Source: Rothia sp. ZJ932 (GTDB taxonomy: Bacteria > Actinomycetota > Actinomycetes > Actinomycetales > Micrococcaceae). From it: 64,000 bases of DNA. Under the pieces are notes generated by a model. It was not told where the DNA came from and searched no databases. It saw only the letters and a program-made list of their open reading frames with translations. This document shows, one piece after another, positions 37,954 to 47,983 of this stretch (within the stretch, counting starts at the first letter, position 1; each line of letters opens with the position of its first letter). The stretch is from positions 620,001 through 684,000 of the forward strand of contig NZ_CP070480.1 in assembly GCF_016924835.1 (NCBI RefSeq), given 5' to 3'. The position numbers and the translations under genes are program-made.

Positions 37954-39312
37954 ATGGCACAGAGATTATTTGGGACCGACGGTGTACGCGGTCTAGCAAA
38001 CGAGAAAATTACTGCTGAGTTGGCTTTGAAGCTGGCACAGGCAGCTTCGGTAGTACTTGGTCATTCGCAGGCAGCTGAGGGTACGCGTCCTAAAGCCGTT
38101 ATTGCACATGATTCACGTATCAGCGGTGAGTTCATTGGCGCTGCAATGATGGCTGGCTTCGCGAGTTCCGGTATTGATGTTTTGGATGCCGGGTTGGTAC
38201 CGACCCCCGCCGCCGCCTACCTAGTCGCCTCGACTGAGGCTGATTTTGGCGTCATGATTTCAGCGTCGCACAACCCTGCTGAAGATAACGGTATTAAGTT
38301 CCTTGCCCGTGGCGGTAAGAAACTTGATGATGCTATCGAAGACGAGATCGAGCGCCTATATCGTGCCGAAGAGTTCCGCTTTCCCACACACGGAGACGTG
38401 GGACGAATCCAGGTGCTGGCTGACGGCGAAGACCGTTACGTTACCCACTTGATTTCAACCATGCCGGATCACCGTGGCCTTTCTGGTCTGACCGTTGTGC
38501 TTGACTGTGCTAATGGTGCTGCCTCAGGTGTTTCACCCGATGCTTTCCGCGCCCTGGGCGCTAAGGTTCACGTTATCGGCGCAGAACCCAACGGCACTAA
38601 TATCAACGATGGAGTGGGATCCACCCACCCTGAATTGTTGCAAGAAGCCGTTCGTTTTATTCAGGCTGATTTTGGTATCGCTCACGACGGCGACGCGGAC
38701 CGTTGTATGGCAGTTGATGAACAGGGCAACCTGGTAGACGGTGATCAAATCATGTCTATTTTGGCGGTTGCGATGAAAGAAGCGGGCAAGCTAAAGGATG
38801 ACACCCTAGTAGCTACCGTTATGTCGTCACTGGGGCTTGAGCTTTACCTCAAGGAACAGGGCATTAGGCTAGAGCGCACTGCTGTGGGCGACCGCTACGT
38901 GCTGGAAGCTATGCGCGATACCGGTTACAACTTGGGCGGTGAACAGTCGGGTCACGTCATCATGAGTGACTACGCAACTACCGGCGACGGCGTTTTGACC
39001 GGTCTGCATCTAGCTGCTGAAATCGTCCGTACTGGTCTGCCTCTTTCTGAGCTGGCTAACCGTATGCAGGCTACTCCGCAGAAGCTCATTAACGTCAAGG
39101 GCGTCAACCGCGCTGGTGTCTCAACCTCTGATGCTCTGCAGGCTGAAATTAAGGCTGTAGAGACTGAGCTGGGGGAGACCGGACGCGTGTTGCTGCGCCC
39201 ATCGGGTACCGAACCTTTGGTGCGCGTCATGGTCGAAGCTGCGAGCCAAGATGAGGCTGGTTCCTACGCACAACGACTAGCGGATGTTGTTGCTAAAGAA
39301 CTGGCTCTGTAA
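37954..39312 (+). CDS. glmM: Phosphoglucosamine mutase
   Basis: GlmM turns glucosamine-6-phosphate into glucosamine-1-phosphate for peptidoglycan precursors; glmS, which makes its substrate, lies further on in this window. I start at the ATG 37954 (452 residues, [16 protein letters not shown]); a GTG one codon earlier is an alternative. The phosphoserine is Ser105 in [24 protein letters not shown] binds Mg, and GGEQSGHVI and [12 protein letters not shown] are the sugar- and phosphate-binding loops. Confidence 0.97.
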   Translation: MAQRLFGTDGVRGLANEKITAELALKLAQAASVVLGHSQAAEGTRPKAVIAHDSRISGEFIGAAMMAGFASSGIDVLDAGLVPTPAAAYLVASTEADFGVMISASHNPAEDNGIKFLARGGKKLDDAIEDEIERLYRAEEFRFPTHGDVGRIQVLADGEDRYVTHLISTMPDHRGLSGLTVVLDCANGAASGVSPDAFRALGAKVHVIGAEPNGTNINDGVGSTHPELLQEAVRFIQADFGIAHDGDADRCMAVDEQGNLVDGDQIMSILAVAMKEAGKLKDDTLVATVMSSLGLELYLKEQGIRLERTAVGDRYVLEAMRDTGYNLGGEQSGHVIMSDYATTGDGVLTGLHLAAEIVRTGLPLSELANRMQATPQKLINVKGVNRAGVSTSDALQAEIKAVETELGETGRVLLRPSGTEPLVRVMVEAASQDEAGSYAQRLADVVAKELAL

Positions 39313-39338
39313 AGATTTTCAATAACTGCTCACACGTC

Positions 39339-39377
39339 AGCGCGCTCTAACCTGTCATGGGGTGGGGCGCGCTTTTG
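39339..39377 (+). terminator. Probable terminator of glmM
   Basis: AGCGCGC and GCGCGCT pair with a long, partly paired loop, then TTTTGTGTG. Confidence 0.6.
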
Positions 39378-39513
39378 TGTGCTTTTCTTTCTGACAGTAG
39401 AAGATATAGAGAGCTTCTTGAGGGAAAAGTGTTAAAACTTTTCTTCTATTATACGAGTGCTATATTTCTTTTTTTGAGTGTTGAGGTGTACCTTAGTTAC
39501 ACGATGAGCAATG

Positions 39514-39525
39514 CTGTCTAGACAG
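39514..39525 (+). promoter_or_regulatory. Perfect palindrome upstream of mtlA, operator candidate
   Basis: CTGTCTAGACAG is a perfect 12-base palindrome 59 bases ahead of mtlA. A shorter GTGTA/TACAC pair surrounds it on the left (39486-39502). It is a plausible repressor or activator site for the mannitol genes. No regulator gene is present nearby. Confidence 0.4.
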
Positions 39526-39584
39526 GTTTTGCTGTCCGCTTGCTCTGACTTTCCATTCACTTTTTCTTTTCTTTTGAGGGATTC

Positions 39585-41567
39585 ATGTCTACGACAACTC
39601 CTGCCAAGCCCAGCATGCGCGTGCGTGTGCAGCGCTTTGGAACCTTCCTCTCATCAATGATTATGCCCAACATTGGTGCGCTCATTGCCTGGGGTATTAT
39701 CACCGCTCTCTTTATTCCTGCCGGTCTCGTACCCAAATACATTCCCGCTCTCACTGACTTCAGCGCAATGGTCGCCACCATGGTTGGCCCCATGGTTACC
39801 TACCTGTTGCCCATTTTGATCGCTTACACCGGCGGTAAATTGGTGTACGAACACCGTGGTGGCGTTGTAGGCGCAACCGCAACTATGGGCGTTATCTTGG
39901 GTACTTCTTCGGAGCTCTTTGTAGGCGAAGAAGGTGGCTCACCCATGTTCCTTGGCGCTATGATCATGGGGCCGCTGGCTGCATGGTGCATGAAGAAGCT
40001 CGACGGTCTGTGGGACGGTAAGATTAAGCCCGGCTTTGAAATGCTGGTCAATAACTTCTCTGCCGGTATCTTCGCTGCAATTGCTGCTATTGCCTCGATG
40101 TTCCTGCTGACCCCCGTCATGAAGGGTATCTCAGCGGGCGCTGGTGCCGCCGTTGACTGGCTGGTCTCAACAGGTCTGTTGCCTTTGACTGCGCTCTTGA
40201 TTGAGCCTGCGAAGGTGCTCTTCCTCAACAACGCTATTAACCACGGCATCATCACTCCTTTGGGCACCGAGCAGGCACTGGAGCAGGGTAAGTCAATTCT
40301 TTACCTGCTGGAAGCTAACCCCGGCCCCGGTCTGGGCATCCTCCTTGCCTACATGGTATTTGGTCGCGGCGCTGCAAAGGCTTCATCCTCAGGTGCGGCT
40401 CTAATCCACTTCTTCGGCGGTATCCACGAAATTTACTTCCCCTACGTTTTGATGCGTCCCCAGCTGATTGCGGCTGCCGTTGCCGGTGGTATGGCAGGTA
40501 CTTTCACCTTCTTGGCATTGGGCGTAGGTCTCACATCAGCCTCAGCTCCTGGATCAATCATCGCAATTACCGCTGTGGCTGCTCCCGGCGACCTGCTGAA
40601 AATTTACCTGGGCGTTTTTGCTGCTACCGCTGTTTCATTCCTCGTTGCTTCAGCAATTCTTAAGTTCTCTAAGCAGGGCGAAGACGACTTGGCTGCTGCT
40701 GCTGAGAAAATGCAGTCGATGAAGGGCAAGAAATCATCTGTTGCTGGTGCTTTCACCACTGCTGACGCTGGTAATAAGAAAATCGAGAAGATTGTTTTTG
40801 CGTGCGACGCGGGTATGGGATCCTCAGCGATGGGCGCTTCGGTACTGCGCAACAAGATCAAGGACGCGGGTCTGGGCGATAAAGTCACCGTTGTTAACTC
40901 TGCCATCAATAACCTCAAGGATGAATTTGATCTGCTGGTTTCACACCAGGATCTAGCAGACCGTGCAGCTGCTCCTACCCCCTCCGCCGTTCACGTTGCT
41001 GTTGATAACTTCATGGGTTCACCTCGCTATGATGAAATTGTTGAGATGCTCAAAGAGCAGTACTCAGATGCGCCTAAATCCAGCCCCAACGTGGTAGCAA
41101 ACAAGGCTGGTGCTGTGCCTGCCGTCCAGGGTGCGTCCCAGGTGCTCTCCAAGCGATCCATCGTAATGGACGGGGTTGCATCTTCACGTGACCAGGCGAT
41201 CGATCAAGCAGGTGCTCTACTTGTTGACACCGGTTCCGTTGACCAGTCCTACATTGCTGCAATGCACGAGCGCGAAGCCTCTGTTTCTACTTTCATGGGT
41301 AATGGTCTGGCTATTCCCCACGGCACTAACGAAGCAAAGAGCGCAATCTACGACTCGGCTATGTCATTCACTCGTTATACAGAGCCTATTGACTGGAACG
41401 GTAAACCCGTCAAATTCGTTATCGGTATTGCAGGGGCTGACGGCGAGCACCTTGAACTGCTGCAGAAGATTGCAAAAATCTTCTCGTCTAAGGACTCTGT
41501 AGCTCAGCTGGAGCAGGCACAAACCGCCGAGGACGTGCTGGAGATTTTCGGAAAGGTCAATGACTAA
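39585..41567 (+). CDS. mtlA: Mannitol-specific PTS enzyme IICBA
   Basis: This 660-residue protein imports mannitol and phosphorylates it on the way in. The membrane IIC domain is residues 1 to about 345 (FGTFLSSMIMPNIGALIAWG and the conserved GGIHEIYFPYVLMRPQ). IIB carries its phosphocysteine at Cys407 (VFACDAGMGSSAMG). IIA is complete at about 525-660, with the phosphohistidine His579 in AIPHGT. All three are in one chain, as in E. coli, while many Gram-positives split off IIA. Ribosome site TTGAGGGA. The TAA overlaps the mtlD ATG. Confidence 0.97.
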   Translation: MSTTTPAKPSMRVRVQRFGTFLSSMIMPNIGALIAWGIITALFIPAGLVPKYIPALTDFSAMVATMVGPMVTYLLPILIAYTGGKLVYEHRGGVVGATATMGVILGTSSELFVGEEGGSPMFLGAMIMGPLAAWCMKKLDGLWDGKIKPGFEMLVNNFSAGIFAAIAAIASMFLLTPVMKGISAGAGAAVDWLVSTGLLPLTALLIEPAKVLFLNNAINHGIITPLGTEQALEQGKSILYLLEANPGPGLGILLAYMVFGRGAAKASSSGAALIHFFGGIHEIYFPYVLMRPQLIAAAVAGGMAGTFTFLALGVGLTSASAPGSIIAITAVAAPGDLLKIYLGVFAATAVSFLVASAILKFSKQGEDDLAAAAEKMQSMKGKKSSVAGAFTTADAGNKKIEKIVFACDAGMGSSAMGASVLRNKIKDAGLGDKVTVVNSAINNLKDEFDLLVSHQDLADRAAAPTPSAVHVAVDNFMGSPRYDEIVEMLKEQYSDAPKSSPNVVANKAGAVPAVQGASQVLSKRSIVMDGVASSRDQAIDQAGALLVDTGSVDQSYIAAMHEREASVSTFMGNGLAIPHGTNEAKSAIYDSAMSFTRYTEPIDWNGKPVKFVIGIAGADGEHLELLQKIAKIFSSKDSVAQLEQAQTAEDVLEIFGKVND

Positions 41568-42718
41568 TGAAGAAAGCTGTACATTTCGGTGCAGGAAACA
41601 TCGGACGCGGTTTTGTGGGCGTTTTGCTGCACGAGGCTGGGTACGAGCTTGTTTTCTCAGATGTTGCTGCCCCCGTTATTGACAAGCTCAACTCGTTGGA
41701 GTCCTACACAGTTCATGAGGTGGGACATACTCCCCGAGATCTTGAAATCACCGGTTTTCGGGGGATTAACTCCGCTGAAACCCCTGAGGTTCTGGCTCAG
41801 GAAATTGCAACCGCTGATGTCGTGACCACCGCTGTGGGCCCAAAAATTCTCAAGTTTGTTGCGAAGAATATTGCTGAAGGTCTTGAGCTACGCGCCGCTG
41901 CAGGAACCGAAGGTAAGGTCGCGGTGATGGCGTGTGAGAATGCCATTAATGCCACCGATATGTTGGCTGCTGCTGTGCGCGAGCACTACCCGGCTGCTGA
42001 TTCGGTTGCGACTTTTGCTAACACAGCAGTGGATCGCATTGTTCCGGCACAGGATCCCGGTGACGGTCTGGATGTTACAGTTGAGAACTACTACGAGTGG
42101 GCTATTGAGTCCGCGCCTTTCAACGGTACTCCTCCTGAGATTCCCGGAGCTACCTGGGTAGATGACCTTGCGCCCTACATCACGCGCAAGCTCTTCACCG
42201 TGAACACCGGTCACGCAACCGCGGCCTACTTTGGTCGCGCAGCTGGTATCTCAAAAATTTCTGATGTTTTGGAAAACGCTGAGATCCGCGCGAAGGTGGA
42301 GGCAACTCTTGCCGAAACCAAGGATCTGATTGTTCGCAGGTTCGGTTTTGAGCCCGACGTGCAACAGGCTTACATCGAAAAAATCATTGCTCGATTTGAA
42401 AACCCGCACCTGCCCGACACCGTTGAGCGCGTAGGACGCGGACCGTTGCGTAAGATTTCTCGGTATGAGCGTTTTACCGGTCCGGCAGCAGACCTTGCCG
42501 AGCTGGGACGTCCCACCGATGCTCTTCTCGCCACTATATCGGCGTTGCTGGACTTTAACGTTGTCGATGACGAAGAGTCTCAGGAACTCCAGCGTAAGCT
42601 CTCAGAACTCTCAGCCGGTACTATTACCGCTGAAGCGCTGACAGAGGAACTCACCGGTCTAGATACACAGCACCCGCTCTTCACAGACCTCGTTGCTGTT
42701 ATAGCTGCTAAGGTCTAA
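41567..42718 (+). CDS. mtlD: Mannitol-1-phosphate 5-dehydrogenase
   Basis: MtlD (383 residues) oxidises mannitol-1-phosphate from MtlA to fructose-6-phosphate with NAD. The NAD-binding N-terminus is MKKAVHFGAGNIGRGFVGVL. The mannitol-dehydrogenase family segment VNTGHATAAYFGRAAG lies near residue 211, with the catalytic-lysine region after it. Its start overlaps the mtlA stop by one base, so the two are coupled. A terminator follows. Confidence 0.97.
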   Translation: MKKAVHFGAGNIGRGFVGVLLHEAGYELVFSDVAAPVIDKLNSLESYTVHEVGHTPRDLEITGFRGINSAETPEVLAQEIATADVVTTAVGPKILKFVAKNIAEGLELRAAAGTEGKVAVMACENAINATDMLAAAVREHYPAADSVATFANTAVDRIVPAQDPGDGLDVTVENYYEWAIESAPFNGTPPEIPGATWVDDLAPYITRKLFTVNTGHATAAYFGRAAGISKISDVLENAEIRAKVEATLAETKDLIVRRFGFEPDVQQAYIEKIIARFENPHLPDTVERVGRGPLRKISRYERFTGPAADLAELGRPTDALLATISALLDFNVVDDEESQELQRKLSELSAGTITAEALTEELTGLDTQHPLFTDLVAVIAAKV

Positions 42719-42753
42719 GCGATACCCAACCGTTAGGTGTACGCATCACACCA

Positions 42754-42792
42754 TAGACGCCCACTTTCTCGAGAAAGAAGTGGGCGTCTTTG
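42754..42792 (+). terminator. Intrinsic terminator of mtlAD
   Basis: AGACGCCCACTTTCT pairs with AGAAGTGGGCGTCT (one bulge) around CGAGAA, then TTGC. Confidence 0.85.
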
Positions 42793-42816
42793 CATTTTCC
42801 AGCTTCGTATTAAAAG

Positions 42817-42859
42817 AAAAGGGCTGGTTGTCTCAGTATAGAGACAACCAGCCCTTTAT
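42817..42859 (-). terminator. Intrinsic terminator of mscL (minus strand)
   Basis: GGGCTGGTTGTCTC and GAGACAACCAGCCC pair perfectly around AGTATA. Read on the minus strand the stem is followed by TTTTCTTTTAAT, so it terminates transcription coming from mscL. Confidence 0.92.
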
Positions 42860-42889
42860 AAGAGTGATTGTATAAAACCAGTTAGATGA

Positions 42890-43276
42890 TTAGATCTGCT
42901 TACGAGTAACGAGTGAGTCGCGGATTTCCTTCAGCAGAGCTACCTGAGGATTTTCTTCCTCAACCTCTTCTTCAACAGCCAGTTTAGCCGCGCGACGCTC
43001 ATTCACCTTATTGACGGGCAGAACGATACAGAAGTAGAGAGCAGCGGCAACCATGAGGAAGTTAACAACTGCGGTGAGCAGAACACCAATTTTAATGTCG
43101 CCAAAAGCAAGCCAGTTATCGAAGTTAGGTTCGTTGAAAACCATTGCAATAGCGGGCATCAGAACGTTCTCAACGAGAGCGTTCACAACGGTAGTAAAAG
43201 CGCCGCCGACAATGAGACCAACCGCGAGATCGATAACGTTGCCGCGGGTAATAAATTCTTTAAATCCTTGAAGCAT
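42890..43276 (-). CDS. mscL: Large-conductance mechanosensitive channel
   Basis: MscL is the emergency pressure-release channel of the inner membrane. The start at 43276 gives 128 residues and MLQGFKEFITRGNVIDLAVG, as in M. tuberculosis MscL; the longer open frame adds 42 residues of no family sequence. Two membrane segments are visible (about 15-40 and 70-92). The cytoplasmic C-terminal helix is acidic (VEEEVEEENPQVALL). It lies downstream of coaA on the same strand, with 149 bases between. Confidence 0.96.
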   Translation of the reverse strand: MLQGFKEFITRGNVIDLAVGLIVGGAFTTVVNALVENVLMPAIAMVFNEPNFDNWLAFGDIKIGVLLTAVVNFLMVAAALYFCIVLPVNKVNERRAAKLAVEEEVEEENPQVALLKEIRDSLVTRKQI

Positions 43277-43425
43277 GAGATAAAGAATAAGCCGAATACA
43301 GTTGCAAACGAAAATAATTCTCGCCCTTTTGTGGGTGATATTGCATACGCTTGGGTACCATGCGTTCTGAACTGTACATATCGCAGCGCCGCCCCTGGGC
43401 AAACGGTACGTTGCTTGACCAACCC

Positions 43426-44379
43426 CTAGTTTTTACGCAAAAGAACCTTGCGCGCTGAATGATCACTTGACTTGGTGATAATGAGCTTCGCCCTGCCTCT
43501 GGTGGGCAGAACGTTCTCTATGAGGTTGGGTTCATTAATAGTTTTCCAGATGTGGGTGGCGCGCTCGCGTGCCTGCTCCTCCGTCAAATCGGCATAAACC
43601 TTGAAATATGAATCTGGGTTTTGAAAAGCTGATTGCTGAAGCGAGAGAAAACGGTTAACGTACCATCGCTCAAGATCGGTGGTACGCGCGTCCACATAAA
43701 TAGAAAAATCAAAAAAGTCACTAATAGATAGTGCCGGTTTGCCAGGTTCGCTCTTGGGCGGAGCCAGGACATTGAGCCCTTCAATAATGAGCACGTCAGG
43801 GGAGGTTACTTGTATTTTTTCGTCAGGAATAATGTCGTAATAAAGGTGAGAATATTTGGGCGCTTCTACTAACGGAGCTCCCGACTTTACCTCAGAAACA
43901 AACCTCAATAAGGAGCGTCGATCATATGATTCAGGGAAACCTTTGCGGTGCATGATACCGCGGCGTTGCAATTCTGCGTTGGGGTAAAGAAAACCGTCAG
44001 TGGTAATCAGTTGCACATTGGGTGTAGAGGGCCACCGACGCAGAAGCGCCTGCAAAATACGGGCAGTCGTTGATTTTCCCACTGCCACAGAACCTGCCAC
44101 CCCAATGATAAAAGGGACGCGGCGTTGAGAAACACCCAAAAAATCGTTGGTCATGTGGTTCACGGAGCTTGCGGCGTTGACGTACAAATTTAGTAGACGT
44201 GACAGCGGAAGATAGACCTCTTGAACCTCTTCAACGTTGAGAATTTCACCGAACCCTCGAAGATTGAGAATTTCCTCCTCAGCCAGTGGCACCGAAATTT
44301 CGCGAGCCAACCGTGACCAAGTGGCGCGGTCTAGTTCGGTGAAAGGGGAGTGCTTAGCGAAAACTGAAGAGGACGTCAT
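43426..44379 (-). CDS. coaA: Pantothenate kinase, type I
   Basis: CoaA phosphorylates pantothenate, the first step towards coenzyme A. The protein is 317 residues. The P-loop [12 protein letters not shown] is at residues 93-104. [14 protein letters not shown] and the [14 protein letters not shown] segment are specific to this family. It is transcribed away from glmS; the 132-base gap between them must hold both promoters, but I could not fix either. Confidence 0.97.
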   Translation of the reverse strand: MTSSSVFAKHSPFTELDRATWSRLAREISVPLAEEEILNLRGFGEILNVEEVQEVYLPLSRLLNLYVNAASSVNHMTNDFLGVSQRRVPFIIGVAGSVAVGKSTTARILQALLRRWPSTPNVQLITTDGFLYPNAELQRRGIMHRKGFPESYDRRSLLRFVSEVKSGAPLVEAPKYSHLYYDIIPDEKIQVTSPDVLIIEGLNVLAPPKSEPGKPALSISDFFDFSIYVDARTTDLERWYVNRFLSLQQSAFQNPDSYFKVYADLTEEQARERATHIWKTINEPNLIENVLPTRGRAKLIITKSSDHSARKVLLRKN

Positions 44380-44511
44380 TAGAACTATTCTAGAGAGTTA
44401 GCGGGGCTCACGCATTTTTGCGAGGATAACGTCAAACAGCACCTACTTTGGTATGCAAAGGCACAGACCCAAAACAGCCTTTTATGTGTTGCGTGGGGTA
44501 AACTTGAGCTT

Positions 44512-46395
44512 ATGTGTGGAATCGTAGGATATGTAGCTCTGGGTACTACCCCGGACAATAAGAAATTTGACCATACCGCTTATGACGTACTTCTTGAGGG
44601 TCTTCGCCGTCAGGAATATCGCGGTTACGACTCAGCCGGTGTAGCTGTTATTGGCGATAACGGTATTGAGTTCCGTAAAAAAGCAGGCAAGTTAGTTAAC
44701 CTCGCTGAGTCTGTAGCAGAAACCCCCCTGTCTGAGTCATCAATCGGTATCGGGCACACACGCTGGGCAACTCACGGTGGTCCCACCGACGCCAACGCGC
44801 ACCCTCATGTTGTTGATAACGGCAAACTGGCTGTAGTACACAACGGCATCATCGAGAACTTTGCTGAATTACGCGCAGAACTGCTCGAACAGGGCGTTGA
44901 GTTCCTTTCAGAGACTGATACTGAAGTTGCGGCTAACCTGATCGCTAGCATCTACAATTCACTGGAGTCGAAAGACCTCACCGAGGCTATCCGCCTGGCT
45001 TCGAACCGCCTTGAAGGTGCTTTCACTATCTTGGCTATTCACCAGGATCACCCCAACCGCGTAGTAGCAACTCGTCGCAACTCACCGCTAGTGATTGGTG
45101 TGGGCGAGAACGAGTACTTCCTAGGCTCAGACGTTTCAGGGTTTATCGACTACACCAAGAATGCAGTCGAGATGGGTCAGGACCAGATCGTGACCATCAC
45201 AGGTGAAGGCTACGATATCATCGATTTTGAGGGCAATCCCACCGACGGCAAGCCTTTCCACATCGAGTGGGACGCAACCGCAGCTGAAAAGGGCGGCTTC
45301 GACTCCTTCATGGAGAAGGAAATCCACGAGCAGCCTGCTGCTGTGCGCGACACCCTGATGGGTCGCATGGACGAAAACGGCAACCTTACTCTGGACGAGT
45401 TAAAGATTGACGATGCCATCCTGCGCTCAATCGACAAGATTATTGTTGTAGCGTGTGGTACCGCAGCTTACGCGGGTCAGGTTGCCCGCTACGCCATTGA
45501 GCACTGGTGCCGCATCCCCACCGAGGTGGAGCTCGCTCATGAGTTCCGGTACCGTGATCCCATCGTGAACGAGAAGACCCTGGTTGTATCACTCTCACAG
45601 TCCGGTGAAACCATGGATACCCTCATGGCTGTGCGTCACGCACAGGAACAGGGGGCTAAGGTTGTCTCCATTTGCAACACCAACGGTTCAACCCTGCCCC
45701 GTGAATCTGACGCTGTCATTTACACTCACGCAGGTCCTGAGATTGCAGTTGCTTCTACTAAGGCATTCCTTTCACAGATTACTGCTGCATATCTGCTCGG
45801 TCTTTACCTTGCCCAGCTGCGCGGCAACATGTTCAAGGACGAGTTGAAGAAAATTCTCTCAGACCTACAGGAGATGCCCGAGAAAATTCAGCAGCTAATC
45901 GATAACGAACAGCAGGTCAAAGACCTCGGTGTCTCTATGAAGGACGCCGGTTCGGTGCTCTTCTTGGGTCGTCACGTTGGCTACCCCGTGGCTCTCGAAG
46001 GCGCTCTGAAGCTCAAAGAAATCGCTTACATCCACGCTGAGGGATTCGCAGCTGGCGAGCTCAAGCACGGACCGATTGCTCTGATTGAAGAGGGGCAGCC
46101 CGTATTCATTGTGGTGCCCTCGCCGAACGGTCGCGACTCCCTACATTCCAAGGTTGTTTCAAACATCCAAGAAGTACGCGCTCGCGGCGCTGTAACCATT
46201 GTGATTGCCGAAGAGGGTGATGAAGCGGTTAAGGCTTACTCAGATCACCTGATCGCTATTCCTGCTTCGCCCACTCTGTTGCAGCCCCTGCTGGCGACTG
46301 TACCTTTGCAGATTTTTGCTTGCGCACTTGCTGCGGCAAAGGGCTACGACGTCGATCAGCCTCGTAATCTGGCAAAGTCAGTTACCGTCGAATAA
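44512..46395 (+). CDS. glmS: Glucosamine-fructose-6-phosphate aminotransferase (isomerizing)
   Basis: GlmS makes glucosamine-6-phosphate from fructose-6-phosphate and glutamine. The 627-residue protein starts MCGIVGYVALGTTPD, where Cys2 becomes the N-terminal nucleophile after methionine removal. The glutaminase domain is residues 1 to about 245 (GHTRWATHGGPTDANAHPH). Two SIS isomerase domains follow (ACGTAAYAGQV; LFLGRHVGYPVALEGALKLK). The C-terminal KSVTVE is canonical. No glmS ribozyme is visible upstream. Confidence 0.98.
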   Translation: MCGIVGYVALGTTPDNKKFDHTAYDVLLEGLRRQEYRGYDSAGVAVIGDNGIEFRKKAGKLVNLAESVAETPLSESSIGIGHTRWATHGGPTDANAHPHVVDNGKLAVVHNGIIENFAELRAELLEQGVEFLSETDTEVAANLIASIYNSLESKDLTEAIRLASNRLEGAFTILAIHQDHPNRVVATRRNSPLVIGVGENEYFLGSDVSGFIDYTKNAVEMGQDQIVTITGEGYDIIDFEGNPTDGKPFHIEWDATAAEKGGFDSFMEKEIHEQPAAVRDTLMGRMDENGNLTLDELKIDDAILRSIDKIIVVACGTAAYAGQVARYAIEHWCRIPTEVELAHEFRYRDPIVNEKTLVVSLSQSGETMDTLMAVRHAQEQGAKVVSICNTNGSTLPRESDAVIYTHAGPEIAVASTKAFLSQITAAYLLGLYLAQLRGNMFKDELKKILSDLQEMPEKIQQLIDNEQQVKDLGVSMKDAGSVLFLGRHVGYPVALEGALKLKEIAYIHAEGFAAGELKHGPIALIEEGQPVFIVVPSPNGRDSLHSKVVSNIQEVRARGAVTIVIAEEGDEAVKAYSDHLIAIPASPTLLQPLLATVPLQIFACALAAAKGYDVDQPRNLAKSVTVE

Positions 46396-46430
46396 GACAG
46401 CGGTATAACCGGTTTTTAACCACAGTATGG

Positions 46431-46466
46431 CACCGTCTCACCTGTACCGGGTGGGGCGGTGTTTTT
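46431..46466 (+). terminator. Intrinsic terminator of glmS
   Basis: CACCGTCTCACC pairs with GGGTGGGGCGGTG (mismatches) around TGTACC, then TTTTTATG. Confidence 0.8.
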
Positions 46467-46525
46467 ATGTCAGGAGAGGTTCGCCGTAGAATTTTGAACT
46501 GGAAGACTTTAAAAGAAATACTCGG

Positions 46526-46945
46526 GTGAAGATGATTATTGCTACCGGCATTGATGTGGTCAATATTGACCGCTTCGCGCAGATTATAGAAAAAAATCCT
46601 GCTATGGTGGAGCGACTGTTTGTGCCCCATGAACGCGAAAAGACGGTGCGCTCCCTTGCTGCCCGTTTTGCCGCCAAAGAAGCTGTTGCCAAAGCGCTTA
46701 AAGCACCTGCTGGTATGGTGTGGCAGCACTGCTGGGTTGAAAATACAGCTGATGGAGCGCCTCATATTATGGTGGAGGGTACCGTTGCCCAAGCAGCTGC
46801 GTCCTTAGGTATTAACCGCTGGCACCTCACCATGACCCATGATGATCCTGTTGCTATCGCATCGGTAGTTGCGGAACACCTGAGCCAGGAAGAGCTGGCA
46901 CTACTGGCAGCCCTTGACGCAGCTCCCTTGGGGCTGGTGATCTAA
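46526..46945 (+). CDS. acpS: Holo-[acyl-carrier-protein] synthase
   Basis: AcpS attaches the phosphopantetheine arm of CoA to acyl carrier protein. The 139-residue protein has the Mg-binding Asp in ATGIDVVNIDRF and the Glu in RFAAKEAVAKALK. GTG 46526 or ATG 46532 could start it; neither has a strong ribosome site. The last roughly 20 residues (AHLSQEEL... region) are longer than in E. coli. nnrD follows 5 bases later. Confidence 0.95.
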   Translation: MKMIIATGIDVVNIDRFAQIIEKNPAMVERLFVPHEREKTVRSLAARFAAKEAVAKALKAPAGMVWQHCWVENTADGAPHIMVEGTVAQAAASLGINRWHLTMTHDDPVAIASVVAEHLSQEELALLAALDAAPLGLVI

Positions 46946-46950
46946 AGACC

Positions 46951-47874
46951 ATGACGGAATTTCGCGCTGAGCCAATACGCTCGTTTGATGATCTACTGCC
47001 CATTCCCACTGCTACCGATCATAAGTATACCCGAGGCGTCTGCGGGTTGGTAACCGGTAGCGACCAGTACCCTGGGGTTGCTCTTCTGAGTACTGCGGGG
47101 GCACTCAACACCGGCGTGGGAATGGTGCGATTTGCAGCGACGGGAGCCGTGAGTACTCTGGTAACTCTGCAACATCCTGAAGTCGTGTGCTTCACTGCTG
47201 ACGTCACAGAGGCACACGTACAAAGCTGGGTGATTGGCTCTGGCGCCACCGGTGAGTACCGGGCACAGCAAATACAGGCAGTTCTTGCACTCGATACTCC
47301 GATGGTGGTGGACGCCGCAGCCCTCACTCCTGCCGCCCAGCGGGTTGCAGATGGCGGTATTTTGGGTGCTCACACCATTTTGACGCCCCACTCAGGAGAA
47401 CTAGCAGACTTTCTCACCTGGATACAGGCGCTGGCACCTCACCTCTTGCTAGGGGAGAGCGCCCCACCTACCCGAGAAAACATCGAAGAGAATCCACAGC
47501 ACTGGGCGGAGCTCGCTGCCCGTCTTTCTGGCGCGACGGTGCTGCTTAAAGGTGCTCGCAACGTCATTTCTAGCCCAGAGGGACATACCATAACCCACGA
47601 AAGCGCCGCCCACTATCTTGCCAGTGCCGGAAGCGGAGATGTATTGGCCGGAATCCTCGGTGGTGTACTGGCGCAGGCAGTAGCCAACTATCCCGAAAAA
47701 CTCAAGAAAGATGATAGCCTCTACGCTCACTTGGCTGCCCTCGCCTGCTCCATTCATACCCGCGCCGCTTTGAGCCTGCATCAGGGGTACGGACCGACCC
47801 GCGCGTCCGCCGTTGCTCATGCCGTAACCGCGGTCATCGCTGAAATACACCGGGAACGGGGCAACCGCCTCTAA
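46951..47874 (+). CDS. nnrD: ADP-dependent NAD(P)H-hydrate dehydratase
   Basis: This enzyme repairs hydrated NADH and NADPH. It has 307 residues in the ribokinase-like fold. ILTPHSGELADFL (about residue 148) and the anion hole and nucleotide site SAGSGDVLAGILGGVLAQ (about residue 226) are clear. In E. coli it is fused to the epimerase NnrE; here only the dehydratase is present, so the epimerase must be elsewhere. It begins 5 bases after acpS, a pairing common in actinobacteria. Confidence 0.94.
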   Translation: MTEFRAEPIRSFDDLLPIPTATDHKYTRGVCGLVTGSDQYPGVALLSTAGALNTGVGMVRFAATGAVSTLVTLQHPEVVCFTADVTEAHVQSWVIGSGATGEYRAQQIQAVLALDTPMVVDAAALTPAAQRVADGGILGAHTILTPHSGELADFLTWIQALAPHLLLGESAPPTRENIEENPQHWAELAARLSGATVLLKGARNVISSPEGHTITHESAAHYLASAGSGDVLAGILGGVLAQAVANYPEKLKKDDSLYAHLAALACSIHTRAALSLHQGYGPTRASAVAHAVTAVIAEIHRERGNRL

Positions 47875-47910
47875 GAGCCAGTAATGCCTAAAAATCTAAT
47901 CAAATAGTAT

Positions 47911-47962
47911 AAAAACTACGATGGTGAGTACATATTGTGTGTACTCACCATCGTAGCTTTAT
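47911..47962. terminator. Bidirectional terminator between nnrD and the sugar transferase
   Basis: CTACGATGGTGAGTACA pairs perfectly with TGTACTCACCATCGTAG around a short loop. The plus strand continues CTTTATATT and the minus strand TTTTTATAC, so it can serve both converging genes. Confidence 0.93.
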
Positions 47963-47983
47963 ATTGCCATCCAACACGTGGTT

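Noticed and set aside
44380-44511. Possible glmS ribozyme upstream of glmS
   Set aside because: The gap is only 132 bases, shared with the divergent coaA, and I see none of the expected paired elements.
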